DNA of 64,000 bases from CAWEBF01 sp963807235 (GTDB lineage: Bacteria > Acidobacteriota > Vicinamibacteria > Vicinamibacterales > UBA2999): positions 185,420 to 249,419 of the forward strand of contig CAWEBF010000016.1 of assembly GCA_963807235.1 (NCBI GenBank), read 5' to 3'. The notes beneath the pieces are model-generated. The model did not search any database, was not told the DNA's origin, and worked only from the letters and a program-made list of their open reading frames with translations. The position numbers were made by a program, and so were the translations under genes. Positions 1 to 7,673 of the stretch are shown piece by piece. Every line of letters begins with the position of its first letter. The first letter of the stretch is position 1.

Positions 1-99
1 CTCGGGTGAAAAGCTCGTGGGCTCGAGCCACATGTCGTGCGCGAGGCCCGAAGCCTGCGCTCCCAGGATAAGAACGAGTGTCGCGAGAAGCGCCTTCAT
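1..99 (-). CDS. DUF4198-like secreted protein, N-terminal fragment
   Basis: The first 33 codons of a minus-strand gene are present; the rest lies beyond the window edge. The ATG (complement of 97-99) opens a typical signal peptide (MKALLATLVLILGAQASGLA) followed by HDMWLEPTSF. A mature protein starting with HD.WLEP is characteristic of DUF4198 / nickel-uptake-associated periplasmic proteins. It lies downstream of the DUF4331 gene on the same strand, separated only by a repeat element that fills the whole gap. The family call rests on a very short stretch. Confidence 0.6.
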   Translation of the reverse strand, partial: MKALLATLVLILGAQASGLAHDMWLEPTSFSPE

Positions 100-102
100 G
101 AC

Positions 103-206
103 AGTCTCCAGTCTCCGGTCTCCAGTCTCCAGTCCTACCGGCGGCGCCCGAGAGGGCGCCGCCGAGAAGAACTACGAACCACGAACCACGAACCACGAAC
201 TACGAG
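103..206. repeat. Heptamer tracts around a GC hairpin
   Basis: This element fills the gap between two minus-strand genes. Left part: four AGTCTCC-type heptamers (103-130, one reads GGTCTCC) and a partial copy. Middle: a perfect 11-bp hairpin, CGGCGGCGCCC (139-149) and GGGCGCCGCCG (154-164), with a GAGA loop. Right part: ACGAACC heptamers (174-201) and a partial copy to 206. The ACGAACC unit recurs near 37850-37885. The hairpin could act as a terminator or processing site between the genes; that is inference. Confidence 0.8.
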
Positions 207-1694
207 CTAAGGGTGCGTCGGACCGCCCGACCCTGACAGTGGTGTCTGCAAGTAAGGGAACGAGGGGCGGAAGAGTGCAAACGCGGGGTCGGGCGTGATC
301 GCGCCGTCCGTCGTATAGCCGATGGTCGCTGTGGAAAGCGCTCCGTCGTTCAGCCCCTCGATGGCCGCGGGGTGGCCGGGCAGCAGGATGCCTTCGACCG
401 CGCGAAGCGCGATGTCCACGACGTCGTCGCCGGGACGCCGGCCGTTCGGGAACCCGGCCAGGTCGCCGCCCAGCACGCCCACGGGGCTCTGCGCCGCAGG
501 CAGCGCGGGAGCGATCGCGGTGTTGAGGCGCAGCATCTCGGCCGGCCTGACGTTCATCGGCTGGTTGAGCCCGGGCACGCCCGTCAGGAACACCTGCACC
601 AGGTCGTTGCGCGGCGTTGCGGGAGCAGGCACGCCGAAGAGCGCCTGGATCAGCACGGGCAGCGTGGGATTGGTCACGTAGGTGCCGAACTGGCTGTCGT
701 CCTTCGGTTCACTGGCGTTGAAGTCGTCCTTGTCCGTGATGCCGATCACCAGCTCGTTCACGAGCGGCATCCCGAGGCGCGACACCTGCGTCAGCTTGCC
801 GTGGCCGGCTTGCTGGAAGGACTGCTCCTGGTCGGGGCTCCACTTGAATTGCGACGTGGCGCTGCTGGCCGTGGTCCACGCGCCGATCACAGGGTCGCTC
901 GCGCTTCTCAGGCACTTGAGGTGGACTTCGAGCGCCAGCGACGTGATGTTCTTGTCGGCGAGCACGTTCTCTTCGCCGTCCACCGGCCCGAGCGGGTTGA
1001 GGTTGATCAGATCGAACGCCTCGGCCAGGTTCACGACGAAGCCTTCGCGGCGCTGACCGACGAACACCCGCCCGTTGTACGGGCATCCCGGGATGTTGAC
1101 GTCGTAGACGTGGTTGCCAGCGTAGGTGGCGTAGTCGGCGAGCGACTTGTCGCCGATCCGGTCCACCGGCTTGCGGAAGACCTCGCTGCCCGTGACGGCG
1201 TTGGTCACCGCCGACCGGGGCCCTGAGCCGCGGTCGCCCCTGATGAGATTGATCGAGTAGGACTCGATCACGTTCAGGTTGCCCGTGTCGTCGGCGTTGG
1301 GGCCGATGCCGCCCACGTTGATCAGCGGAACCTGCACCTGCACGCCACCCGCGGGCACGGTGATGCCCTTGTACGCGACGTGGAACCCGAACTGGAACGT
1401 CAGGTCCTCGCGCGCATCGCCGTTGTTGTCCACGTGGATCTCGTAGACGGCGCGGGGGTCCAGGGTGAAGAAGTTCGGGCCCCCGTAGGCGTCCTGCAGC
1501 GGCACGTAATTGGCGATGAGCGTGACGTAGTCCTGGCGTCCGGGCTCATAGCTCCGGAACATGTAGAAATCGGTTCCGTCCAGCTTGGGCCGGCCCGTGA
1601 TGCCCGGGGCTTCGCGGTGGCTGGAGCCCTGGACCGTGATGCCGGCGGCGGCGAGCAGCAACGCCCCGGCAATCAACTTGCGTGTTCTGTTCAT
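207..1694 (-). CDS. DUF4331 domain-containing secreted protein
   Basis: A 495-residue exported protein of unknown function. The N-terminus (MNRTRKLIAGALLLAAAGITV) is a signal peptide. The mature protein opens with SSHREAPGI, followed by DGTDFYMFRS and DPRAVYEIHVDNNGDAREDLTFQF, which are hallmark motifs of DUF4331. The D/N-rich segments resemble calcium-binding loops, but no activity is established for the family. A strong ribosome-binding site (GAAGGAGG) precedes the ATG. It is followed on the same strand by a repeat element and then the DUF4198-like gene. Confidence 0.88.
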   Translation of the reverse strand: MNRTRKLIAGALLLAAAGITVQGSSHREAPGITGRPKLDGTDFYMFRSYEPGRQDYVTLIANYVPLQDAYGGPNFFTLDPRAVYEIHVDNNGDAREDLTFQFGFHVAYKGITVPAGGVQVQVPLINVGGIGPNADDTGNLNVIESYSINLIRGDRGSGPRSAVTNAVTGSEVFRKPVDRIGDKSLADYATYAGNHVYDVNIPGCPYNGRVFVGQRREGFVVNLAEAFDLINLNPLGPVDGEENVLADKNITSLALEVHLKCLRSASDPVIGAWTTASSATSQFKWSPDQEQSFQQAGHGKLTQVSRLGMPLVNELVIGITDKDDFNASEPKDDSQFGTYVTNPTLPVLIQALFGVPAPATPRNDLVQVFLTGVPGLNQPMNVRPAEMLRLNTAIAPALPAAQSPVGVLGGDLAGFPNGRRPGDDVVDIALRAVEGILLPGHPAAIEGLNDGALSTATIGYTTDGAITPDPAFALFRPSFPYLQTPLSGSGGPTHP

Positions 1695-1751
1695 GAAAAT
1701 CGTCCTCCTTCACGCCTTTACGGCGGGGGAGGACGATCGGATTGGGGGTGG

Positions 1752-1844
1752 GAATTCACAATGCACAATTCACAATTCACAAATAGGACACGGAGCTGCA
1801 GTTCCGGCCTTCCTTTGTGACTTGTGAATTGTGCATTGTGAATT
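1752..1844. repeat. Long palindromic intergenic element with GGAACTGCAGCTCC-type core
   Basis: Two arms made of CACAATT-like units face each other. Bases 1753-1775 and 1822-1844 form a perfect 23-bp inverted repeat (AATTCACAATGCACAATTCA start). The central part (1783-1814) contains CGGAGCTGCAGTTCCG, itself nearly palindromic. The reverse complement of this core (CGGAACTGCAGCTCCG) resembles the core of the element at 18184-18273, although the arms there are completely different. It lies between the DUF4331 promoter region and the 3' end of the nrtD-like gene. Confidence 0.88.
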
Positions 1845-1851
1845 GACGCCT

Positions 1852-2679
1852 TTATCGCTGAGGCATCCTCGCGATAACGTCATCCAACGCACTCGGCCGC
1901 GACTGCTTCGCGTGGTGTTCCAGGAAGTTCACGACGTGCCGTCGAGCGCTCTGATAGCGCGAGTCGGCCAGCACAGCCGTCCTCACCCGGGGGCGAGCGA
2001 AGGGTACCCTGAACACGTCGCCGACGGTGGCGGCCGGTCCGTCGGTCATCAGCAGAAGCCGGTCCGACAGATACAACGCCTCATCGATGTCGTGCGTCAC
2101 CATCACCACCGTCATGCCCGACGACTCCCAGACCCGCAGCAGCATGTCCTGCAGCTCGAAGCGAGTGAGCGAGTCGAGCATCGAGAAGGGTTCGTCGAGC
2201 AGCAGGAACCGGGGCTCCACCGCGAGCGCCCGCGCAAACGACACGCACTGCTGGGTGCCGAGCGAGAGTTCGCCGGGATACTGCCCGGCCACGTCCCCCA
2301 CTCCCACCAGATCCAGATAGTGCCGCGCGGCCTCGAGCGCTTCGCGGCCGCTGCGCCTGGTGACGCCTTGCGTGGCCGCCAGCGCCACGTTCTCGAGCGC
2401 GGTTTGCCACGGCAGCAGGCATGGCGCCTGAAACACCACGGCGCGCTCAGGGCCGGGATCGATGACCTCGGTGCCGTCCACCAGCACGCCGCCCAGCGTG
2501 GACCGGTCCAGTCCCGCCACCATGGCCAGCACCGTGGACTTGCCGCAGCCGGAATGCCCCAGCACGGCCACGAACTCGCCGGCCAGAATCTGCGCGTTCA
2601 CGTCCTTCACGGCCACCAGCGGGCCCGTAGGTGTCGGGAAGATCCGGGTGAGCCCCGTCAGTTCGAGTGGAACCGGCAC
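1852..2679 (-). CDS. nrtD: Nitrate-type ABC transporter ATP-binding protein (second ATPase)
   Basis: One of two ATPases of a nitrate/taurine/sulfonate-type importer (NrtD/SsuB family). Walker A is GHSGCGKST and Walker B is FLLLDEP. The signature loop reads LSLGTQQCVSFARA instead of the usual LSGGMRQRV, an unusual variant. The open frame extends upstream, but those residues are translated repeat sequence; a GTG at 2677-2679 with GGAGG seven bases before it is the better start, giving 275 residues. It begins one base after the stop of the upstream ATPase, so the two are probably translationally coupled. Last gene of the porin-nrt operon. Confidence 0.82.
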   Translation of the reverse strand: MPVPLELTGLTRIFPTPTGPLVAVKDVNAQILAGEFVAVLGHSGCGKSTVLAMVAGLDRSTLGGVLVDGTEVIDPGPERAVVFQAPCLLPWQTALENVALAATQGVTRRSGREALEAARHYLDLVGVGDVAGQYPGELSLGTQQCVSFARALAVEPRFLLLDEPFSMLDSLTRFELQDMLLRVWESSGMTVVMVTHDIDEALYLSDRLLLMTDGPAATVGDVFRVPFARPRVRTAVLADSRYQSARRHVVNFLEHHAKQSRPSALDDVIARMPQR

Positions 2680-2680
2680 G

Positions 2681-3568
2681 TCAAGCCCCTCCGTCGGTGT
2701 GAATGAGCGGGACTGGAGGCCGGAGACTGGAGACTGAAGACTGCGACCGCCGCGCCGCGGCTCCCGGGCCTCGGAGGGCTTGTCCGGCGGTGAGCGCCGC
2801 AATGATCTCGGTCCGCGCGAGACTCGCGGCGTCGTCGGTGGCCAGAAGCGTCGCCGATCGGGGCCGCGGCAGGCCGACGTAGACCGCGGCGCCCAGGGTC
2901 GCCGGCGGCCCCGGCGCCACGGGCACGATTCGATCCGACAGGAGGATCGCCTCGTCGAGGTTGTTCGTGACCATCACCGTCGTCACCGGCTTCTCGCGTG
3001 AATCGCACAGGGTGGCCAGGTCCGACTGCAGGGTCTCGCGGGTCAGCGCGTCCAGCGCCCCGAACGGTTCGTCCAGGAAGAGCACCTTGGGCTCAGTGGC
3101 AAAAGCCCGCGCCAGGGCCACGCGCTGCCGCATGCCGCCACTCAGGTGGCGCGGCTTGCGGTCGAGCGCGGCGCCAAGTCCCACGCGCTCGAGCGCCGCG
3201 CCCGCACGCCGCCGATGTTCGGGCGGCGTCTCGGCGGGGAAGGCGGCCGCGACCGCCAGCCGCACGTTCTCGAGCGCGCTCAGCCAGGGCAGCAGCGAGT
3301 AGTTCTGGAAGACGAACGCCGCGCCCTCCAGCACGCCGGTCACTGGCTGGTTCGCCACCGTGACCGATCCCGCGTCGGACGTTGCCAGCCCCGCCATGAT
3401 GCCCAGCAGCGTCGACTTCCCGCTGCCCATGGCTCCAACGATCGAGACGAACTCGCCTTCCTCCACCGCCAGTGAGACATCGCGCAGGACGTCGCGCGAC
3501 TTGCCGTTGCGCATGAACGACTTCGCGACGCCCGTGACTTGGATAAACGCCGCCGGTTCGCGGCTCAT
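2681..3568 (-). CDS. nrtC: Nitrate-type ABC transporter ATP-binding protein (first ATPase)
   Basis: A 295-residue ABC ATPase with a canonical Walker A (GAMGSGKST), signature LSGGMRQRVALARA and Walker B (VLFLDEPFGALD). The start (ATG, complement of 3566-3568) overlaps the stop of the permease gene by ATGA. It lacks the substrate-binding-like C-terminal domain of classical cyanobacterial NrtC; the name reflects position and pairing only. The last ~25 residues (RRSQSSVSSLRPPVPLIH) are encoded by a GGAGACT-type heptamer tract (about 2712-2743), so a repeat has become the C-terminus. NrtD-like follows immediately. Confidence 0.85.
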   Translation of the reverse strand: MSREPAAFIQVTGVAKSFMRNGKSRDVLRDVSLAVEEGEFVSIVGAMGSGKSTLLGIMAGLATSDAGSVTVANQPVTGVLEGAAFVFQNYSLLPWLSALENVRLAVAAAFPAETPPEHRRRAGAALERVGLGAALDRKPRHLSGGMRQRVALARAFATEPKVLFLDEPFGALDALTRETLQSDLATLCDSREKPVTTVMVTNNLDEAILLSDRIVPVAPGPPATLGAAVYVGLPRPRSATLLATDDAASLARTEIIAALTAGQALRGPGAAARRSQSSVSSLRPPVPLIHTDGGA

Positions 3569-4329
3569 ACCGCGCGGAGCCGCGCCTCGGCCGCGCCCAT
3601 CAGGCGATCGAGCGCGAAGCCCACGATGCCTATCGTGACGATGGCCAGCAGGATGTGCGCATAGACGAGCGAGTTGTATTCCTGCCACAGGAAGCCGCCG
3701 ATGCCTGGCGTGCCGGTCAGCATCTCGCTGGCGACGATCACCAGCCAGGCTATCCCCAGGCTGAGCCGATACCCGGTGAACATGTAGGGCAGCGTGGCGG
3801 GAAGGATGATCTTGAGGAACGTGGTGGTCTTCGAGAGGCGCAGCGCCCTGGCCACGTTCCAGTAGTCCTGCGGGATGGCGCGGACGCCCGACATCGTGTT
3901 GATGACCGTCGGCCACATCGAGCAGACCGCGATGGCAAAGAGGGCGGCCGGCTCGGACTTCTGGAACAGCACGAGGCCGAGCGGCAGCCAGGCGAGTGGC
4001 GAAATCGGACGCAGGACCTGCATCAGCGGGTCGAACATCTTCGTCATGGTTTGCGAGGCGCCCAGCAGGAACCCGAGCGGGGTCGCCACGGCGATTCCCA
4101 GCAGGAACCCCTGAGCGACCCGCACCAGGCTGTAGGAGGCGAGGAGCAGGATGCCCTGATCGGTCTCGCCCCGCTTGGTCAGCGGCTCCATGATGTACAG
4201 CTTGCTCTCTTCCCACGTGCGCAGTGGAGACGGGAGATCGGGCACATACCGGCTGGCCATCCACCACGCGGCCAGCGCCAGCCCGATACCGCACAAGGGC
4301 AACGCCGCGTTCATGAAGCGTTTTTTCAC
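3565..4329 (-). CDS. nrtB: Nitrate-type ABC transporter permease
   Basis: A 254-residue inner-membrane permease of the NrtB/SsuC/TauC type (BPD_transp_1 fold), with about six hydrophobic segments. The EAA-like loop lies around residues 150-180 (QDYWNVARALRLSKTTTFLK, then ILPATLPYMFTG). MQVLRPISPLAWLPL in the middle is very typical of nitrate/sulfonate permeases. It sits between the binding protein and the two ATPases, overlapping the first ATPase gene by four bases. Substrate assignment as nitrate/nitrite rests on the divergent nitrate-reductase operon and the NrtA-like binding protein. Confidence 0.9.
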   Translation of the reverse strand: MKKRFMNAALPLCGIGLALAAWWMASRYVPDLPSPLRTWEESKLYIMEPLTKRGETDQGILLLASYSLVRVAQGFLLGIAVATPLGFLLGASQTMTKMFDPLMQVLRPISPLAWLPLGLVLFQKSEPAALFAIAVCSMWPTVINTMSGVRAIPQDYWNVARALRLSKTTTFLKIILPATLPYMFTGYRLSLGIAWLVIVASEMLTGTPGIGGFLWQEYNSLVYAHILLAIVTIGIVGFALDRLMGAAEARLRAV

Positions 4330-4363
4330 GTCTTGTCCTCCTGATAGGCGCCGACGTGGGCGC

Positions 4364-5613
4364 TCAACTCGCCAGGCTGTTCACGGCGAACGACCTGGCG
4401 TACTTCTCCGGATCCTTGCCGTCCATCACGCCGTCGAAGAGCGTGATCGACGTCTGCTCCTGCACGTCCACCTTGACGCCCAGCTCCTTCATGGCCTCCA
4501 GGTAGATGTCGCTGCGCAGCACCTTCTTGGCCACGCCGTTGTAGTCGGGCGCGCTCCTTGGTCATGCCCCAGCGGCGGAACTGGCTCAGCCACCACTTGG
4601 CGTAAATCTGATGCGGGTAGTTGCAGTTGCGGTTCGAGAAGATCATGTAGTTCGGATCCTGCTCGACGCGGCCATCGCCGTACTCGGTACTTGCCCATCA
4701 GCCGCTCGGTGATGATCGCCGGCGGGCAGTTGATGTAGGCGGGCCGCGCGATCACTTCCGCGAACTTCGGCCGGTTCTCCATCTTGTCCAGCTCGATGCT
4801 GGCGAAATGCAGCGCCTTGAGGATCGCCTTGACGGTCTTGGGGTTCTTGTCGGCGAACTCTTCGGTGAAGGCGCACACTTTCTCGGGGTGGTCCTTCCAC
4901 ATCGCCTGCGTGGTGGTCACCGTGTAGCCGATGCCGTCGTCGATGGCGCGGTTGTTCCACGGCTCGCCCACGCAGAAGCCGTCCATCTTGTCCACCTTCA
5001 TGTTCGCCACCATCTGCGGCGGCGGAATCGTGATGAGGGTGACGTCCTTGTCGGGGTTGATGCCGCCGGCCGCCAGCCAGTAGCGCATCCACATCGCGTG
5101 GGTGCCCGGCGGAAACGTCATCGCGAACGTGAGCGGCTCACCCTTGGCTTTGGCCGCCATGGCCAGCGGCTTGACGTCTGCCGGTTTCTTGACCCCGGCC
5201 TTCTTCAGCGTGTTGTTCAGCGTGATCGCCTGGCCGTTGCGATTGAGCAGCCACGGAATCACCATCGGCTTGACGGGCGATCCCGCCAGGCCCATCGTGG
5301 ACGCCAGCGGCATCCCGATCAGCATGTGCGTCGCCTGGTTGTCGCCGATCGTCAGCTTGTCGCGGATGACGGCCCACGAGGCTTCCTTCGACACGATGGA
5401 GTCGATGCCGAACTTCTTGAAAAGTCCGAGCTCGTGCGCCATGACGATGGGCGCGCAGTCGGTCAGCGCGATGATGCCGAATCGGATCGTGGTGGTTTCG
5501 GGGCCGTCCGCCGCGTAGGCGCCCCCCACCCAGCCCGAAGGCATTCCGGAGATCAACACGCCCGCGGCCGAGGTGCCAGTCGCTTTCAGGAACGTTCGTC
5601 GTTGCATGCTCAT
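4364..5613 (-). CDS. nrtA: Nitrate-binding periplasmic protein (NrtA-like), frame broken twice
   Basis: Substrate-binding component of the nitrate importer (NrtA / CmpA family). It begins MSMQRRTFLKATGTSAAGV, a twin-arginine-type signal; the ATG overlaps the porin stop. Family motifs include RFGIIALTDCAPIVMAHELG near the N-terminus and VGEPWNNRAI in the middle. The frame breaks after MGKY (about 4690) and again near 4547, each explained by one extra base; similarity continues in the other frames (DPNYMIFSNRNCNYPHQ, then YNGVAKKVL) to a stop at 4364. Intact length would be about 415 residues, the family norm, which argues for sequencing error rather than decay. Confidence 0.87.
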
Positions 5614-7019
5614 CTCTCCGCCAGGAAGGTGTAGTTGATCATCACGAACGGCGCGCTGAGAGACGCGCCGGGCGTGGCTTGATCGAGGAACTTGCCGGGC
5701 ATCAGGAACGCGTAGCCGGCTGTGAGCGCCAGCTGCGGCGTGAGGGCGCGGGTGATCTGGACGTCGATTTCCTGCCCGACGTGCGACGACGCGGCGCCAC
5801 CGGCCACACGCGCCGCCAGCGCGCCCGACGCCGTGTAGAGACCGTCGGTTTTGTCGGCGAGCCACCAGGTGTGGTAGTTCACGCCGATCGGCGTGTTCTT
5901 GAAGGGTGAGAACTCCACCCCTTCTCGCAGGTGGTGGATGTTCCGCCAGCCCACCTGATCGCTCAACCCCAGCTTGTCGTGGCCCGTCGGATAGAGCTGA
6001 TCGAAGGTGCCGCGGACGCCGTCGGCCGGGTTGCTGTCGCCGGACGCGAAGTTGTACTCGGAGGTGATCTTCACCACACCCTTCCCGGGCAGCGATTCGC
6101 GGATCTGCCAGTGGCCCGCCCAGGCGCTCACGTCGTCGTCGGCGAGGCTGCCGCGCTGCGCGGCCATCTCGACCCCGTAGTCCAGGCGCGCCGGCAGCTT
6201 GCCCGCGATGCGCACCCCGGTGGTCGCCTGCTGCAGCGTGCCACGTGGGCCCAGCTCGCTTGCCAGGTTCTCATCGCGGCGGAAGATCGCGTACGGCTCC
6301 ACGGTGGCCTGGGGGAGCAGGGTCCCCGCGCTTGCGTACGCGCCGTACAGGCGATTGCCGAAACCGCTGCGATCCCACGCGTCGGGCAGGAAGCGCACCA
6401 GCGACGCGGCGAACACGTCCACCTGCACCGCCTTCGAGCGCAGTGTGCCTCGCGCCCCGTCCCACACGCGTCCGGTGTTGGCCCAGGCCAGGTGACCGAG
6501 CAGGCGCTGTTCGCCGAACGCCAGCTCCTGACGGCCCAGGCGCAGCGCTGCCGGCGACTTGCCGGTACCTACCTCGGCAAATGCCATGCGGACATCGAAC
6601 GGCGCCCGGAAGGGCGCTGTGGTCGGGCCTACCTCCTTGTCGGCGACCCGCGCGTCGTGCAGGTTCGTCTGAAAATTGAGCCACGGCTTCGCCGTCACCG
6701 CGATGTTGAAGCGCGCGCGGGTGAGCGCGTAGGCGTCATCACGGTCCTCGACGTACCCGATGCTGCGAAAACCTTCGACACGTTCTCGAAACTCGGCCCG
6801 CAGGCGGAGCCACGAGGGCAGGTGTTCGTTGGCCCGGTTGAACACGGGCGCGCGCGGCGCGGGTGCGGCGGGCGCTTGTGCGGCCGGAGCGGCTAGCTGC
6901 GCAGGTGGAGCGGGAGCGGCGGAGGGCTGTGTGGATTGCGCGATCAGCGAAGAGCTGGTGACGAGTGCGCTGGCAAGGCACACGAAGGGCGTGAAGGACG
7001 TACGCGGGCGAACGTGCAT
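5610..7019 (-). CDS. Outer-membrane porin, alginate-export family type
   Basis: First gene of the nitrate-uptake operon, 469 residues. A signal peptide is followed by a Pro/Ala-rich linker (about residues 30-60), then a long beta-strand-rich region typical of the Alginate_exp family of outer-membrane barrels (RLRAEFRERVEGF, RLGRQELAFGEQRLLG). It ends in a terminal aromatic-containing strand (FVMINYTFLAER). The start is ATG at 7017-7019 with GGGAG upstream; the longer open frame upstream is not credible. The stop overlaps the nrtA start. Probably a channel that brings nitrate across the outer membrane; the substrate is inferred from context only. Confidence 0.82.
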   Translation of the reverse strand: MHVRPRTSFTPFVCLASALVTSSSLIAQSTQPSAAPAPPAQLAAPAAQAPAAPAPRAPVFNRANEHLPSWLRLRAEFRERVEGFRSIGYVEDRDDAYALTRARFNIAVTAKPWLNFQTNLHDARVADKEVGPTTAPFRAPFDVRMAFAEVGTGKSPAALRLGRQELAFGEQRLLGHLAWANTGRVWDGARGTLRSKAVQVDVFAASLVRFLPDAWDRSGFGNRLYGAYASAGTLLPQATVEPYAIFRRDENLASELGPRGTLQQATTGVRIAGKLPARLDYGVEMAAQRGSLADDDVSAWAGHWQIRESLPGKGVVKITSEYNFASGDSNPADGVRGTFDQLYPTGHDKLGLSDQVGWRNIHHLREGVEFSPFKNTPIGVNYHTWWLADKTDGLYTASGALAARVAGGAASSHVGQEIDVQITRALTPQLALTAGYAFLMPGKFLDQATPGASLSAPFVMINYTFLAER

Positions 7020-7127
7020 GAATCGTCTCCCTCTCGATCGCGTGATCGAGGTGTAAGCCGCGTGGCTGTCAGGGAGGCGTCGGGGCCAGAACTCGAGCGG
7101 GCATCGCGGGCGCTCGGGTCCAAGTGT

Positions 7128-7143
7128 TGCAAGTGATGTTCCA
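7128..7143 (-). promoter_or_regulatory. Sigma-54 promoter of the porin-nrtABCD operon
   Basis: Read on the minus strand the sequence is TGGAACATCACTTGCA. It keeps the GG at -24 and the GC at -12 with the exact spacing of the TGGCAC-N5-TTGCW consensus and has one mismatch. Transcription would start about 100 bases ahead of the porin ATG. It fits nitrogen-limitation control by an NtrC-type activator, none of which is encoded in the window. Confidence 0.72.
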
Positions 7144-7368
7144 GTGATGCACCGTGGCGAGGTTTCCACTGAGAAATTGCAAGTCCTTGCGCGAAACGGG
7201 GCCGCGCGCCGGCTGCCGGGCGCTCGAGAAATCAACAGTTGTGTGCATAGATCCGATGAATTCAACGGAAATGTAGGAGTCTCATCGTTGCGGTCTCGTT
7301 GGCGCGCTGCGGGATCGCATTGGCGCGGAGCTGGGCGGTTGCCGCGTCTCCTCACGCGCGTCGCGCGG

Positions 7369-7385
7369 TTGTCGCGTCGCGACAA
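7369..7385. promoter_or_regulatory. 17-bp perfect palindrome, possible operator
   Basis: TTGTCGCGTCGCGACAA has 8-bp arms around a single T. It lies about 100 bases ahead of the leader hairpins of the plus-strand operon. The shape fits a dimeric regulator, but it does not match an operator that I recognise. Confidence 0.45.
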
Positions 7386-7474
7386 TCCTGTCGGATATGC
7401 GAGTTGTTCGTACGTGAGTGTTACCAGCGGTGGACTTGAAGTCCGCCGGCGACGTGTGTATCTTCGATCCCGTG

Positions 7475-7645
7475 CACTCGCTGCGACGCGAGTGACGCGT
7501 TGGTCAGCCGTCGCTGACCGAGTCCGGCGCCAACTCGCTCCTGGTTGCAGCGAGTGTTCGAACGGCGCCGTGCCGCCGGACCGTAGGCGGCGTCAACGTC
7601 AACGCTCCCTGTCGAGCCGAACGCAGTCCTGTGAGGGATTCTGCG
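7475..7645 (+). promoter_or_regulatory. Multi-hairpin leader, candidate ANTAR antitermination region
   Basis: Five stems follow one another ahead of the DmsBC gene. H1: CACTCGC/GCGAGTG (7475-7494, six-base loop). H2: GGTCAGC/GCTGACC (7502-7519). H3: ACTCGCT/AGCGAGT (7533-7555). H4: GCCGCC/GGCGGC (7572-7591). H5: CGCAGTCC/GGATTCTGCG (7622-7645, six-base loop, two-base bulge). H1 and H3 have interchangeable arms, so alternative pairings exist, as in attenuators. The operon ends in a GAF-ANTAR gene, and ANTAR proteins such as NasR bind tandem hairpins with six-base loops. The loops do not show the full A1/G4 consensus. Confidence 0.45.
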
Positions 7646-7673
7646 TAAGGGGCTTGGTGCCCGGGGGAGCTCG

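Larger units (their letters stand above)
7020..7673. other. Divergent control region between the two nitrogen operons
   Basis: No credible gene lies in these 654 bases. On the minus side there is a sigma-54-type promoter (7128-7143). TTGCAAGT occurs twice in direct orientation near 7128 and 7179, possibly a regulator site. A perfect palindrome occupies 7369-7385. From about 7475 to 7645 the plus-strand transcript could form a series of five hairpins ahead of the DmsBC gene. No plus-strand sigma-54 promoter was found. Confidence 0.6.
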
